From: CAVXFL01 sp963761015
GTDB taxonomy: Bacteria > Pseudomonadota > Alphaproteobacteria > Acetobacterales > Acetobacteraceae
Direction: 5' to 3'
Assembly (NCBI GenBank): GCA_963761015.1
Contig: CAVXFL010000015.1
Coordinates: 1 to 64,000, forward strand
DNA length: 64,000 nt
Below, one piece after another: positions 26,514 to 35,586 of this stretch; positions within the stretch are counted from its first letter, which is position 1; every line of letters begins with the position of its first letter. The translations under genes and the position numbers were made by a program. The notes beneath the pieces were generated by a model. That model had not been told where the DNA came from. It was given only the letters and a program-made list of their open reading frames with translations, and ran no database searches.

Positions 26514-26993
26514 ATGCCCGCGCGCGCGCCGTTCTGGAAAACCAAGCGACTGGATGAAATGACCGCGGAGGAATGGGAATCCCTCTGCGACGGCTGTGGG
26601 CGCTGCTGCCTGCACAAGCTGCGCGATGCCGACACCGACGCGCTCGCTTTCACGAACGTCGCCTGCCGGTTGCTCGATCACGCGACTTGCCGCTGCCGCG
26701 ACTACGCGCGCCGCTCGCGCCGCGTGCCGGACTGCGTGCGGCTTACCCCGGCCAATATCGGCAATTTGGACTGGCTGCCGCCGTCCTGCGCCTATCGCCG
26801 GATCGATGAGGGCAAGGATCTCGCCTGGTGGCACCCGCTGGTCTCGGGCGATCCGGAGAGCGTGCATCGCGCCGGCGTTTCGGTGCAGGGCCGGGTCGTC
26901 GGCGAGCGCGCCGCCGGGCCGTTCGAGCACCACATCGTCGACTGGCCCGGCCGGATGCCGCGCCCGCGCCGCAAGAAGGAGGATACCCCGTGA
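26514..26993 (+). CDS. YcgN family cysteine-cluster protein (UPF0260)
   Basis: A 159-residue protein with the CxxCxxCC cluster 'CDGCGRCCLHKLRD' and further cysteines in 'ATCRCRDYARR' and 'VPDCVRLTP'. This is the YcgN/YkgJ pattern of putative zinc or iron-sulfur binding proteins. Their biochemical role is not established. The stop overlaps the GTG start of the next gene (GTGA), indicating translational coupling. Confidence 0.88.
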   Translation: MPARAPFWKTKRLDEMTAEEWESLCDGCGRCCLHKLRDADTDALAFTNVACRLLDHATCRCRDYARRSRRVPDCVRLTPANIGNLDWLPPSCAYRRIDEGKDLAWWHPLVSGDPESVHRAGVSVQGRVVGERAAGPFEHHIVDWPGRMPRPRRKKEDTP

Positions 26994-27910
26994 CGGATGC
27001 CCTGTTCGGCGGCGTGAACGTCGCCGTGCTCACCCCGATGCGTGCCGATTTGTCGCCCGACCTCGACCGCATGGCCGCGCATTGCCGCTGGCTGCTGGCC
27101 AACGGCGCCACCGGCCTCGGCATCCTCGGCACCACCGGGGAGGCGAACAGCCTCGGCATCGGCGAGCGGATCGAACTCATGGAAGGGCTGGTCGCGCGGG
27201 GCATTCCGGTCGCGCGCCTGCTCCCCGGCGTTGGCACCACCGCCATCACCGACACGGTGCTGCTGCTGCGCAAGGCCGCCAGCCTGGGCTGCCGCGGCGC
27301 CCTCGTTCTACCGCCGTTCTTCTACAAGAACCCGAGCGACGACGGATTGTTCGCCTATCTCGGCGAGGTCATCGCGCGGGCGGGGACGGAGACGAAAATC
27401 TATCTCTATCACTTCCCGCAGCAATCGGCGGTGCCGTTCGGCATCGACCTGATCGGGCGGCTGCTCCGCGCGTTTCCCGGCGTCATCAAGGGCCTCAAGG
27501 ACAGCAGCGGCGATTTTGCCAATACCCGCCGCTATGTCGAGCATTTCGCGCGCGACGGGTTCGAGGTCTATTGCGGCGACGACGGCGCGCTGCACGACTT
27601 GCTGAAGATCGGCGGCGCCGGGTCGATCAGCGCCGCGTCCAACGTGAGCAGCCCGTTCAACGCGCGGGTTTACGCGAACCTCGGCACGCCGGGCGGCGAC
27701 GCGGCGCAGGCGACGCTGTCCGCGATTCGCAAGGCCGTGACGTCGGTGCCGCTGATTCCCGGGCTGAAGGCGCTGATGGCGCGACACACCGGCGATCCCG
27801 CCTGGACCAATATCCGTCCGCCGTTTCTCGCGTTGCCGGCCGAGGCGGCGCACAAGCTGTTCGCCGCGTTCGACGCCTGCGGCGCGCACATGGCCGCGGC
27901 GGCGGAATGA
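26990..27910 (+). CDS. DapA-family (dihydrodipicolinate synthase/N-acetylneuraminate lyase) enzyme
   Basis: A 306-residue class I aldolase-type enzyme with the family motif GTTGEANSL, the catalytic Tyr140 (KIYLYHFP) and Schiff-base Lys170 (VIKGLKDSSGD). The GTG start overlaps the upstream stop. It sits with a YcgN gene and not with lysine genes. 'YLYHFPQQS' departs from standard DapA, so a catabolic aldolase or lyase acting on a sugar acid or similar pyruvate-derived substrate is as likely as lysine synthesis. Confidence 0.82.
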   Translation: MTDALFGGVNVAVLTPMRADLSPDLDRMAAHCRWLLANGATGLGILGTTGEANSLGIGERIELMEGLVARGIPVARLLPGVGTTAITDTVLLLRKAASLGCRGALVLPPFFYKNPSDDGLFAYLGEVIARAGTETKIYLYHFPQQSAVPFGIDLIGRLLRAFPGVIKGLKDSSGDFANTRRYVEHFARDGFEVYCGDDGALHDLLKIGGAGSISAASNVSSPFNARVYANLGTPGGDAAQATLSAIRKAVTSVPLIPGLKALMARHTGDPAWTNIRPPFLALPAEAAHKLFAAFDACGAHMAAAAE

Positions 27911-28074
27911 TTTCCCGCTCCCCCGCGTAGGGGAGCGCCAGGGCAAGCGGTTCCCGAGCCTGCTCCCGCGAAGGCGAGCGGACCTGGGTCGGATGAGCGC
28001 CGCGCCACACCGGCGGATGATGCGGTGCACAACGGCGTTGCGCCGGTTCCGGCTTGCCGGCATTGTTGCCGCTG

Positions 28075-28773
28075 ATGGATTCTCTGCCCGAGATTCTTTC
28101 CCTCCCCTCCGGCCCGGCCACCGTGCAATGGCGCCGCAGCGCCCGGGCGCGGCGCGTCAGCCTCCGGATCGACCCGCGGCGCGGCGCCGTGGTCGTCACC
28201 TTGCCGCTCCGCGCTGGCCGCCGCGCGGGCATGTCCCTGCTCATGGATCATGCCGACTGGGTGGCTGAGCGGCTGGCCGCCCTGCCGCGCGCCATCGCGT
28301 TCGCCGAGGGCGCGGTCGTGCCGCTGGCAGGCACCCCGTACCGTATCCGGAGCCTGCCGGCGGGCCGCGGCGGCGCCTGGGTGGAGGGCGGCGCCATCCT
28401 GGTGGCCGGTGCGCCCGAATTTCTGCCGCGCCGGATCGCCGATTTCCTGCGCGCCGAGGCCCGCCGGCGCTTCTCGGCCCTGGTCGCGGCCAAGGCCGGG
28501 GCCGCCGGGCTGACCGCCAAGCGGGTGACCGTGAAGGACACGCGCAGCCGCTGGGGTAGCTGCGCGCCGGACGGGACGATCGCCTTCAGCTGGCGGCTGG
28601 TGATGGCGCCACCCTTCGTGCAGGACTACGTGGCCGCGCACGAGGTGGCGCACCTCCGCCACATGAACCACGGGGCGCGCTTCTGGGCGCTGGTCGAGCA
28701 GCTCACGCCCCACACGGCCGCCGCCATCGCCTGGCTCCGCTCGCAGGGCGCCGGACTCCTCCGCATCGGCTGA
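28075..28773 (+). CDS. YgjP-like zinc metallopeptidase (DUF45, M48-related)
   Basis: A 232-residue protein with an N-terminal beta-rich part ('RRSARARRVSLRID') and the DUF45 core 'TVKDTRSRWGSCAPDGTIAFSWRLVMAP'. The zinc-binding HEVAH motif is followed by 'HLRHMNHGARFWALV'. YgjP-type proteins are predicted cytoplasmic peptidases. The ATG at 28075 is chosen over an in-frame ATG 21 bp upstream; neither has a strong ribosome site. No operon partners are visible. Confidence 0.8.
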   Translation: MDSLPEILSLPSGPATVQWRRSARARRVSLRIDPRRGAVVVTLPLRAGRRAGMSLLMDHADWVAERLAALPRAIAFAEGAVVPLAGTPYRIRSLPAGRGGAWVEGGAILVAGAPEFLPRRIADFLRAEARRRFSALVAAKAGAAGLTAKRVTVKDTRSRWGSCAPDGTIAFSWRLVMAPPFVQDYVAAHEVAHLRHMNHGARFWALVEQLTPHTAAAIAWLRSQGAGLLRIG

Positions 28774-28849
28774 ACGGCGATTCCCTGTCGCCGCCGGGGA
28801 GGTCTAGGCTGAGGGCTCGCTTGCGGGACCGTCAGCAGGAGCGCCCGGC

Positions 28850-29860
28850 ATGAAAGCCGTCGCCTACACCCACTGCCATCCGATTACCGCGGAAGACGCG
28901 CTGATCGACATCGATCTGCCCGAACCGCCCGCGCCGCGCCGGCGCGACCTGCTCGTGGAGGTGAAGGCGGTCGCCGTCAATCCGGTGGACGTGAAGCTGC
29001 GTCGGCGGGCCGACCCGGTCGGCGAGCCGCGCGTGCTCGGCTTCGACGCGGCCGGCGTGGTGCGGGCGATCGGGCCGCAGATCGCCCGCTTCGGCATCGG
29101 CGACGAAATCTGGTACGCGGGGGCGATCAACCGCCCGGGCGCCAACGCCGAGCTGCAACTGGTCGATGGCCGGATCGCCGGGCGCAAGCCGCACGCGCTG
29201 TCCTGGGCGGAGGCGGCCGCCATGCCGCTCACCGCCATTACCGCCTGGGAAATGCTGTTCGATCGGCTGGACATCCGCCGCATCAGCGAGGCTGGCAAGT
29301 CGCTGCTGATCGTCGGCGGCGCCGGCGGCGTCGGCTCGATGGCGATTCAGCTCGCCCGCCGCCTGACCAGCCTCGACGTCATCGCGACCGCGAGCCGCGA
29401 CGCAACGCGCGAATGGTGCCTGTCGCTCGGGGCGCATTCGGTGATCGACCACGCGCACGACATTCCCGCCCAACTCGCCGCGCTCGGCCGCAAATACGTC
29501 GATTACGTGTTCTGCACGACGGCGAGCGATCGGCACTGGCACGAGATCGTGCGCGTGCTGGCGCCGCAGGGGCGCGTGGGACTGATCGACGACCCGGAGC
29601 ATATCGACGCGCGGGAGCTGAAGGAGAAATCGGCCTCGCTGCACTGGGAGGCGATGTTCACGCGCTCGCTCTACCAGACGCCGGACATGATCGAGCAGTC
29701 GAACCTGCTGAACACCGTGGCCAATCTGGTCGATCAGGGCACGTTGCGCACGACGATGGCGGAGCATTTCGGCCGCATCTGCGCGGCCAACCTGATCCGC
29801 GCGCACGCGCTGATCGAAAGCGGCCGCGCCCGGGGCAAGATCGTGCTTGAGGGGTTCTGA
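28850..29860 (+). CDS. Zinc-type alcohol dehydrogenase-like (quinone oxidoreductase) family protein
   Basis: A 336-residue medium-chain dehydrogenase/reductase of the 'zinc-binding alcohol dehydrogenase family' subgroup without catalytic zinc ligands. The N-terminal GroES-like domain has 'AVAVNPVDVKLRRRADP' and 'RVLGFDAAGVV'. The Rossmann domain has 'LIVGGAGGVGSMAIQLARRL', an NADPH-type AxxGxxG pattern. It would reduce quinones or enones. Ribosome site CAGGAG precedes the ATG. Confidence 0.87.
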   Translation: MKAVAYTHCHPITAEDALIDIDLPEPPAPRRRDLLVEVKAVAVNPVDVKLRRRADPVGEPRVLGFDAAGVVRAIGPQIARFGIGDEIWYAGAINRPGANAELQLVDGRIAGRKPHALSWAEAAAMPLTAITAWEMLFDRLDIRRISEAGKSLLIVGGAGGVGSMAIQLARRLTSLDVIATASRDATREWCLSLGAHSVIDHAHDIPAQLAALGRKYVDYVFCTTASDRHWHEIVRVLAPQGRVGLIDDPEHIDARELKEKSASLHWEAMFTRSLYQTPDMIEQSNLLNTVANLVDQGTLRTTMAEHFGRICAANLIRAHALIESGRARGKIVLEGF

Positions 29861-30053
29861 GGCCCGGCCCTCGGCACGACCACGGGGTGAACGCAGGATT
29901 AACCTGGCAGCCCCAGACTCCCGTCCGCTGCATGCGATTGCCGCCAGACGCGGCGCGCAATTGGATTATCGAATCGGCTGAAACCATCGTCCGAGGAGGC
30001 CTTACGCGGTGGGTTGCTACTTCACCGTGTAAAAATTTTGTGCTAAAGATCGA

Positions 30054-30100
30054 ATTGGACACACACACGCCATATCTCAAATTGGATACATACGGCATAT
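30054..30100 (+). repeat. Imperfect direct repeat running into the WcbI-TPR start codon
   Basis: ATTGGACACACACACGCCATAT (30054-30075, quoted here as two parts: ATTGGACACACACACG and CCATAT) is echoed by ATTGGATACATACGGCATAT at 30081-30100. The spacing is 27 bp, and the second CATAT overlaps the ATG at 30099. The 30000-30100 stretch is AT-rich relative to its surroundings and no Shine-Dalgarno is evident. A role in translation control or promoter binding is possible. Confidence 0.4.
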
Positions 30101-31850
30101 GCTCCAGGCGGCGAAGATCGAAACCCGGAAGCGGACGATCCTGTTCCTAGGCAACTGCCAGGCGGCATCGCTGGCGGAGCTGTATGCGGACCACATCGCC
30201 CCGGGCAATGGCGACGCGGTGGGTTTCGTCGCCTCTACGTCTCCGATTTCGGAGGCCGACCTTGCCAAAATCCTGGCCGCCGACGTCATTGTCGAACAAG
30301 TATTTGATTTCAAGCAATACATCGCGGCGAGCGATCTCGACCTCAGCGCGCACGTGATACGGTTCCCGACGGTCTCATGCGCTTTTCTATGGCCGTTCAC
30401 CGGCGGGACCGCTCCGGCCAAGGCCGTTGCGTTGTGGCCCGAGGGCAGCTATTTCGGCCCGGATCTGAATGATCGTTTTCTGAACAAGATGATCGACGAC
30501 GGGACGGACCCCGACATCGGGGTCGCCCGCTATCTCGACCTCGATGCCGACGCGATGAGTTTGGACAAGCGCTACGACTTCGTGGTTCGCCGGCAGCGCC
30601 GGCGCGACGAGGTTGCGGGTTCGCGGATCGCCGAGGTGATCGAGGCGCATTTCAGGGAGGAGCAACTCTTCTTCTCGCCGTTTCATCCGGGCAAGCGGAT
30701 TTTCCGCGTTCTCATGAGCGACATACTGGAAAAGCTGGGGTTCGGGGCGGACACCATCTCCCGGATGGAGATGATTCTGACGCGCAGCCTGCTCGACGTG
30801 ACCTGGCTCCCAATTCATCCGGCCGTGGCGGCCCATTTCGGCCTCGACTACGTGGCGGCGGACCAGCGTTACCGTTCGCTCGACGGCAGCTTCACCTTTG
30901 CCGAGTGGGCCGAACGTTACATGCGCTTCGGGTGGAACCGATGGCTGGCGAAGGGGGAAGCCCTGCATGACCAATCCGAGGTTGCCATCGAAAACCTGCG
31001 GATCGGCCTGTTCTATTCGCCACATTCGGCGCACGGTCACCGCTTGCTCGGCGAGCACCTTTACCGGGTCCATCAGTTCGAACATGCGGTCGCGGCCTTG
31101 CGTCGCGCCATCCAACTCGATCCGGATGAACCACGCTACAAAACGGCGCTCGGCCATGCACTCGCGGCGACGGGCGATCCTGCCGGCGCGGTCGCGGCGT
31201 TCCAGGAAGCGGCGGAACAGTTTCCCAACGATCCCGGCCTGCAGAGCTCGCTCAGCCATGCCCTGTGCGCCATCGGCAGGTTCGAGGAGGCGATGTTGCC
31301 GGCGCGGCGTGCGCTGGACCTCGATCCAGCACGCCGAGCCTGGAACGGCCATCACGCCAATCTGTACGCGCTCTGCGAACGTTTCGCGGAAGCCGACTTG
31401 GCATACCGCGAAGCGCTCGATCTGGAGCCGGACAGCGCCGTCGTTCACGCCGCATTCGCGGAGATGCTCACGATCCAAGAGCGCTTCGACGAGGCGATCG
31501 CCGTCATGCGTCGCGCCGTCTTGCTCGAGCCCACCAATCCGCGCTGGGGTGTCCAGTTCGCCGAACTGTTCGTCCGACAGGAAGCAGCGCGGCAAGCCGA
31601 CCAGCAGACCGCGCGCGAGCGCGACAACTTGCCGACCCGGGACAACTTGCCGCTCCAGAAGGATGCCTGGCGAGTGGACAGCCGCCCAACTCCGGCGATT
31701 CGAACCGTATCCGATCCGTTACTCGCCTTCGATGTCGGCGCGTCGGAACTCGGGCCGAGCGAACGGAGCGAAGGCGAGGATTGGCCGCGTAGCCCGGCGA
31801 ACGGGCAACAACGGTCGATTGCGGCGGAATTCTTCGGCTCCGCGGATTGA
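30099..31850 (+). CDS. WcbI-type acyltransferase domain fused to TPR repeats
   Basis: A 583-residue protein. The first 280 or so residues resemble the WcbI polysaccharide-biosynthesis (putative acetyltransferase) domain, with the diagnostic 'TILFLGNCQAASLAELY' (GNCQ at 18-21) and 'FPTVSCAFLWPFTGG'. Residues of about 310-500 are TPR-like helical pairs ('HRLLGEHLYRVHQFEHAVAAL', 'YKTALGHALAATGDPAGAV'). The last 80 residues are low-complexity and disordered. WcbI proteins decorate capsular polysaccharide and bind CoA. The gene opens a plus-strand unit with the acyl ligase and acyl carrier protein genes, so the TPR part may hold the acyl-carrier partner; that is an inference. Confidence 0.75.
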   Translation: MLQAAKIETRKRTILFLGNCQAASLAELYADHIAPGNGDAVGFVASTSPISEADLAKILAADVIVEQVFDFKQYIAASDLDLSAHVIRFPTVSCAFLWPFTGGTAPAKAVALWPEGSYFGPDLNDRFLNKMIDDGTDPDIGVARYLDLDADAMSLDKRYDFVVRRQRRRDEVAGSRIAEVIEAHFREEQLFFSPFHPGKRIFRVLMSDILEKLGFGADTISRMEMILTRSLLDVTWLPIHPAVAAHFGLDYVAADQRYRSLDGSFTFAEWAERYMRFGWNRWLAKGEALHDQSEVAIENLRIGLFYSPHSAHGHRLLGEHLYRVHQFEHAVAALRRAIQLDPDEPRYKTALGHALAATGDPAGAVAAFQEAAEQFPNDPGLQSSLSHALCAIGRFEEAMLPARRALDLDPARRAWNGHHANLYALCERFAEADLAYREALDLEPDSAVVHAAFAEMLTIQERFDEAIAVMRRAVLLEPTNPRWGVQFAELFVRQEAARQADQQTARERDNLPTRDNLPLQKDAWRVDSRPTPAIRTVSDPLLAFDVGASELGPSERSEGEDWPRSPANGQQRSIAAEFFGSAD

Positions 31851-31904
31851 TCGCTGGCCGCTCGCCATTGGCCGGACCCCAGACCGTCAACCGAAGGAGA
31901 ACAG

Positions 31905-33545
31905 GTGCAGCTCAATAATTTTGCCGGGCCGCTGAAATCTTGGGCCGACGCGGCCGGCGATTCCGTGGCACTCCTCCATGCAGAGAGGTCGGTTTCGTAC
32001 TCGGATCTGTGGCGGGAGATACGCCGGTTCGCGGCGATGTTCTCGCAGATCGGAATTCGGCAAGGCGAGCGGGTGGCCATTTTCCTGGAGAACCGCCCGG
32101 AGACGGTGATCGCGTGTCTGGGAGCGGCCGCCATCGGCGCCATCGTCGTGCCGATGAACTGGATGCTGAAACCGCCGCAGGTGAAATACATCCTGAAGCA
32201 TTCGGCGGCGCGCTGCCTGGTTTCATCAGCGCCAAGGCTACGATTGCTCGCCCCGGCTTTGGCCGATCTCGCGCCCGACATGCTATTCTTGTCGGTCGAT
32301 CAGCGTCCGCCCGAGGCCACCTTCGCCCACCGCCTGCATCTCGCGGCCGATTTCGGGTCGGAACCGACCGGAGCCCCCGAATTCGCCCCCACCATCGACG
32401 AAGACCCGGCGGTCATCCTGTACACGTCCGGGTCGACCGGTCAGCCGAAGGGCGTACTACTCTCGCATCGAAACATGTTGCAGGGTGCGTTTTCCGTCGC
32501 CTGCTATCTGCGCATGGGCCGGGACGATCGCGTGCTGTGCGCCATCCCGCTAGGGTTCGATGCCGGCCTGAACCAGGTGACCAGCACGCTTTTCACCGGC
32601 GGAACCGCGGTGTTGCACAGCTACATCCACGCGCTCGAGGCCGTGCGCTGCTGCGAGATGTTCAAAGTCACCGGTGCAACCGGAGTTCCGCCATTCTGGA
32701 TGGATTTGCTCGACCACCCTTGGTCGCGCGCCGCGAGCGGCAATATGCGGTATTTCGCCACCACCGGCGGGCCGATGCCGCAGCCGACCTTGCAAAGCCT
32801 GCGCAAGCTGTTCCCGAATGCCGAGCCTTTCCTGATGTACGGTCTCACCGAGGCGTATCGCTCCACGTATCTCGACCCGGCGCTGGTCGATCGATACCCG
32901 GGTTCGGTCGGCAAAGCCATGCCGAACGCACGCGTGAGCGTACGGCGCGCCGACGGAACCCTGTGCGCGCCCCGCGAAATTGGCGAACTCGTCCATATCG
33001 GCCCGACGGTCGCGCTCGGCTATTGGAATGATCCCGAGGCGACGGCCAAGCGGTTCCGTCCGATCGAGGTGGAAACCGGCGGATTGCGGCGTAACCTGCC
33101 GGCCGTGTGGTCCGGCGATCTATTCTGGCACGACGAGGACGGTTTCCTGTATTTCGTCGGTCGCAACGATGCCATGATCAAGACCAGCGGCTTCCGCGTC
33201 AGTCCGACCGAGGTCGAGGAACTCGTGCTGGGAAGTGGCCTGGCGCGCGAAGCAGTCGCCCTCGGCCTGCCTGATCCGAAGAAGGGACAAGTGATCGGGG
33301 TTTGCCTGTCTTCCTCGGCAAACGCGCCCGACAAGCAGAGCCTGAAGGATAAGGTCATCCGGCATTGTCGCACGCAGGCGCCCGGCTACATGGTGCCCGA
33401 GGTCATCTTTGTCGCCGACCAGTTGCCCCGCACACCGACCGGGAAATTCGATCGGGAGCGGTGCTCCGAGATGCTGCAGCATTCTCTGCAACCTGCGATC
33501 GACACGGATGCGGAGGGGCCGGCGCTCGCCGTCGACCAAGCATAA
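31905..33545 (+). CDS. AMP-forming acyl ligase (exosortase-A-associated type)
   Basis: A 546-residue ANL-superfamily adenylating enzyme with core motifs 'ILYTSGSTGQPKGV' (A3), 'MYGLTEAYRSTYL' (A5), 'SGDLFWHDEDGFLYFVGR' (A7-A8) and 'RTPTGKFDR' with the A10 lysine. The order of genes (ligase, small acyl carrier protein, PLP decarboxylase) matches the ligase group found in exosortase-A loci. It would activate a carboxylate as an adenylate and load it on the adjacent carrier protein. The GTG at 31905 is supported by AAGGAG. Confidence 0.82.
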   Translation: MQLNNFAGPLKSWADAAGDSVALLHAERSVSYSDLWREIRRFAAMFSQIGIRQGERVAIFLENRPETVIACLGAAAIGAIVVPMNWMLKPPQVKYILKHSAARCLVSSAPRLRLLAPALADLAPDMLFLSVDQRPPEATFAHRLHLAADFGSEPTGAPEFAPTIDEDPAVILYTSGSTGQPKGVLLSHRNMLQGAFSVACYLRMGRDDRVLCAIPLGFDAGLNQVTSTLFTGGTAVLHSYIHALEAVRCCEMFKVTGATGVPPFWMDLLDHPWSRAASGNMRYFATTGGPMPQPTLQSLRKLFPNAEPFLMYGLTEAYRSTYLDPALVDRYPGSVGKAMPNARVSVRRADGTLCAPREIGELVHIGPTVALGYWNDPEATAKRFRPIEVETGGLRRNLPAVWSGDLFWHDEDGFLYFVGRNDAMIKTSGFRVSPTEVEELVLGSGLAREAVALGLPDPKKGQVIGVCLSSSANAPDKQSLKDKVIRHCRTQAPGYMVPEVIFVADQLPRTPTGKFDRERCSEMLQHSLQPAIDTDAEGPALAVDQA

Positions 33546-33622
33546 ACCGACGGCGCTGGTCGGCGCTGCCGGCGCCTCCGGATTTGTGCCCCGATCAATC
33601 AGGAATATGGAAGAAAACGACG

Positions 33623-33871
33623 ATGGACCAGGATCCGCAGCTACAGAGATTGCTACAGGGGATGTCCGAAATCGTGGGCGCGCCAATTCAGGACGAACAC
33701 GCCTCGATCGGCGATCTCGGGATCGACTCGAAATACCTCGTGGACATGATGCTTATCTGCGAGGAGGTCTATGGCAGGTGGGTCGATTTCGATCAGCTAG
33801 AAATCGGCTATCATACCTCGTTGCTCAACATCCACGAACAGCTACTGAGCGCCCAAAGCGCGGGAGCCTGA
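33623..33871 (+). CDS. Acyl carrier protein
   Basis: An 82-residue carrier protein with the phosphopantetheine attachment serine at Ser36 in 'IGDLGIDSKYLVDMM'. It has the four-helix acidic character of ACPs. The ATG at 33623 follows GGAAGAAAACG and lies 77 bp after the ligase stop. It is the natural substrate for the upstream ligase. Its last 30 bp overlap the convergent decarboxylase gene. Confidence 0.85.
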   Translation: MDQDPQLQRLLQGMSEIVGAPIQDEHASIGDLGIDSKYLVDMMLICEEVYGRWVDFDQLEIGYHTSLLNIHEQLLSAQSAGA

Positions 33872-35086
33872 TTCGCCGAGGGCGAGCGCGGGCTCGTCGC
33901 GAATACGCGACGACGTTTCCGGCGCCCCGAGCATTCCCGGCTTGATATAGACATGTGCCGGCGGAATGCCGAGAAATCCGGTCAGCGTGTATGTGGCGAA
34001 GTAGGCACCAACGGCATCGAAGATGCAGTAATCACCGGGCTCGGGCAGTAAGGCCCCGGCGTCCATGCGGCCGATCATGTCGACATTGGTGCAGGTGTTC
34101 CCGACGAACAGCAGCGGTTCGGCAGCGCGCGAGCGTCGCCCGCCGTCGGCGTACACAAGCTCGGGCACCCGGCGCAGCTTTACCGGCAATTCGGTTTGCG
34201 CGAGCTGAAAACTGTGAACCATACCGCCATCGCAGGCGACGATCTGATGCTCGTTCAACTTCTTATGCGACAGCACCCGGGCTACGAACGCGCCGCAGTT
34301 CGTAAAAACGGCTCGCCCTGTTTCGTGCGCCAGCACGCGGCCATCTCGCAGCGGCGACAGCAAATCGCGATAAGCCTGAAAATCGAACTTCATCAACCGC
34401 CAGTCAGGGGGAATGCCCCCGCCCAGATTCAGGAAGCCGATACGGCACCCAAGCGACTGCTCGATGTTCGGCAGCAGATCGATCAGCCGTTCCACGATGC
34501 GCTGCGCCGAGCGCACGAACATGTTCGACCCGGCAAAGATATGGATCCCCCGCAACGCGACGCCCGCGGATTGCAGCCGGGTCCCGGCTTCGATTAAGTC
34601 AGGTATCGACATTCCGAACCGGTCGCCGGGCCCGCGCCGGTGGATCTCGGGAACCAGTTCGCCGGAATTCAGCCGCAGCACCACCGGCGACACCGCCCGG
34701 CCGCGCGCTTCCGCGATCATCAGGTCGACCTGATACAGATTGTCGAGCACGAGCGTTGCCTGGAAGAGCAGGGCCGAGCGCAGCAATTCCGGCGTCAGTC
34801 CAGGCGTGTTCACGAATTTCGGGATGTCGTAGTCGCGAACGCTGCCAAGCTCACGCAGGCTCGCCAGTTCGATGCCGTCGCGGAATCCGGGTAGGCAGTG
34901 GGCCAGCAGGTCCGGATCCGAATTGGCCTTGATCGAAACCAGCAGCGCGGTGCCCAGATGTTGCTTCAGATCGGCGTAATCCTGCGCGACGCGAAGCGGA
35001 TCATAGACGTAACAGGGCGTTTGCAAGGTTTGCAGCACGCCATAATCGTCCAGCGATAAACGACCCTTGTCGGTTTCCGGCAACAT
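33842..35086 (-). CDS. PLP-dependent decarboxylase, fold type III (exosortase-A-associated type)
   Basis: A 414-residue enzyme of the ornithine/diaminopimelate decarboxylase family. Visible are the PLP-binding Lys53 (VSIKANSDPDLL), 'IHIFAGSNMF', the phosphate-binding 'NLGGGIPPDW', 'AHETGRAVFTNCG' and the dimer-site 'GNTCTNVDMIGRMD'. It is not typical LysA or SpeC by position: it faces an acyl ligase and an ACP, as in exosortase-A-associated loci. It could make an amine or an amino-acid-derived starter to be attached to a polymer. GGGAG precedes the ATG. Confidence 0.82.
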   Translation of the reverse strand: MLPETDKGRLSLDDYGVLQTLQTPCYVYDPLRVAQDYADLKQHLGTALLVSIKANSDPDLLAHCLPGFRDGIELASLRELGSVRDYDIPKFVNTPGLTPELLRSALLFQATLVLDNLYQVDLMIAEARGRAVSPVVLRLNSGELVPEIHRRGPGDRFGMSIPDLIEAGTRLQSAGVALRGIHIFAGSNMFVRSAQRIVERLIDLLPNIEQSLGCRIGFLNLGGGIPPDWRLMKFDFQAYRDLLSPLRDGRVLAHETGRAVFTNCGAFVARVLSHKKLNEHQIVACDGGMVHSFQLAQTELPVKLRRVPELVYADGGRRSRAAEPLLFVGNTCTNVDMIGRMDAGALLPEPGDYCIFDAVGAYFATYTLTGFLGIPPAHVYIKPGMLGAPETSSRIRDEPALALGESGSRALGAQ

Positions 35087-35220
35087 AGCTCTCCCGATGA
35101 CCGCATACGGGGCCGCGGCGAGTCCGCGAGCCTGCCGTGACCGGGAAGGCTCACCTCACGAGGCTAACATTTCCTTACGAGGAGAGCGAGGATCGCAAGC
35201 GGACTGGCGCGACGCGACGA

Positions 35221-35529
35221 TCAGCCGCCGCGAAGCCCCTCCGCCTTGCGAAGCATCATCAGGGCCCGGCGCAAGCGGGTAATGCCGCCCCGGATCTGCC
35301 CGTCGTCGCACATGCGCTGGCCTTCCTCGGTCAGCGTCGCCACCCCCCAGGGCGGCGGAATCGTGGCGTGCCGTACCACGTCCTCCACCATCAGCCGCAA
35401 TTGCACGCAGTAATCCGACGTGTCGGTGGTAACCCGGGTGGCCGGCTCGGCGGCCATCCAGATACCGCTCGGATGGCCCAGGCCAACCCACAGCATCAGG
35501 ATCCCACCACGCAGAAGAACGAGCAACAT
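35221..35529 (-). CDS. Small exported hypothetical protein
   Basis: A 102-residue protein with a hydrophobic N-terminus ('LLVLLRGGILMLWVGLG') that could be a signal peptide. The mature part is mostly helical: 'YCVQLRLMVEDVVRHATIPP', 'EEGQRMCDDGQIRGGITRLRRALMML'. Two cysteines are present. It looks like a genuine periplasmic protein but I do not recognise a family. It follows the decarboxylase promoter region and precedes the histidine kinase gene. Confidence 0.55.
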   Translation of the reverse strand: MLLVLLRGGILMLWVGLGHPSGIWMAAEPATRVTTDTSDYCVQLRLMVEDVVRHATIPPPWGVATLTEEGQRMCDDGQIRGGITRLRRALMMLRKAEGLRGG

Positions 35530-35586
35530 GGGATGAGCATGCCACAGCCGCCGTGACCCGCCGGTTAGGATCGCATGAACTGGCGG

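Noticed and set aside
33842..35086. Calling the PLP decarboxylase lysA (diaminopimelate decarboxylase)
   Set aside because: It sits opposite an acyl ligase and an ACP and not with lysine genes; only the fold family is supported by the sequence.
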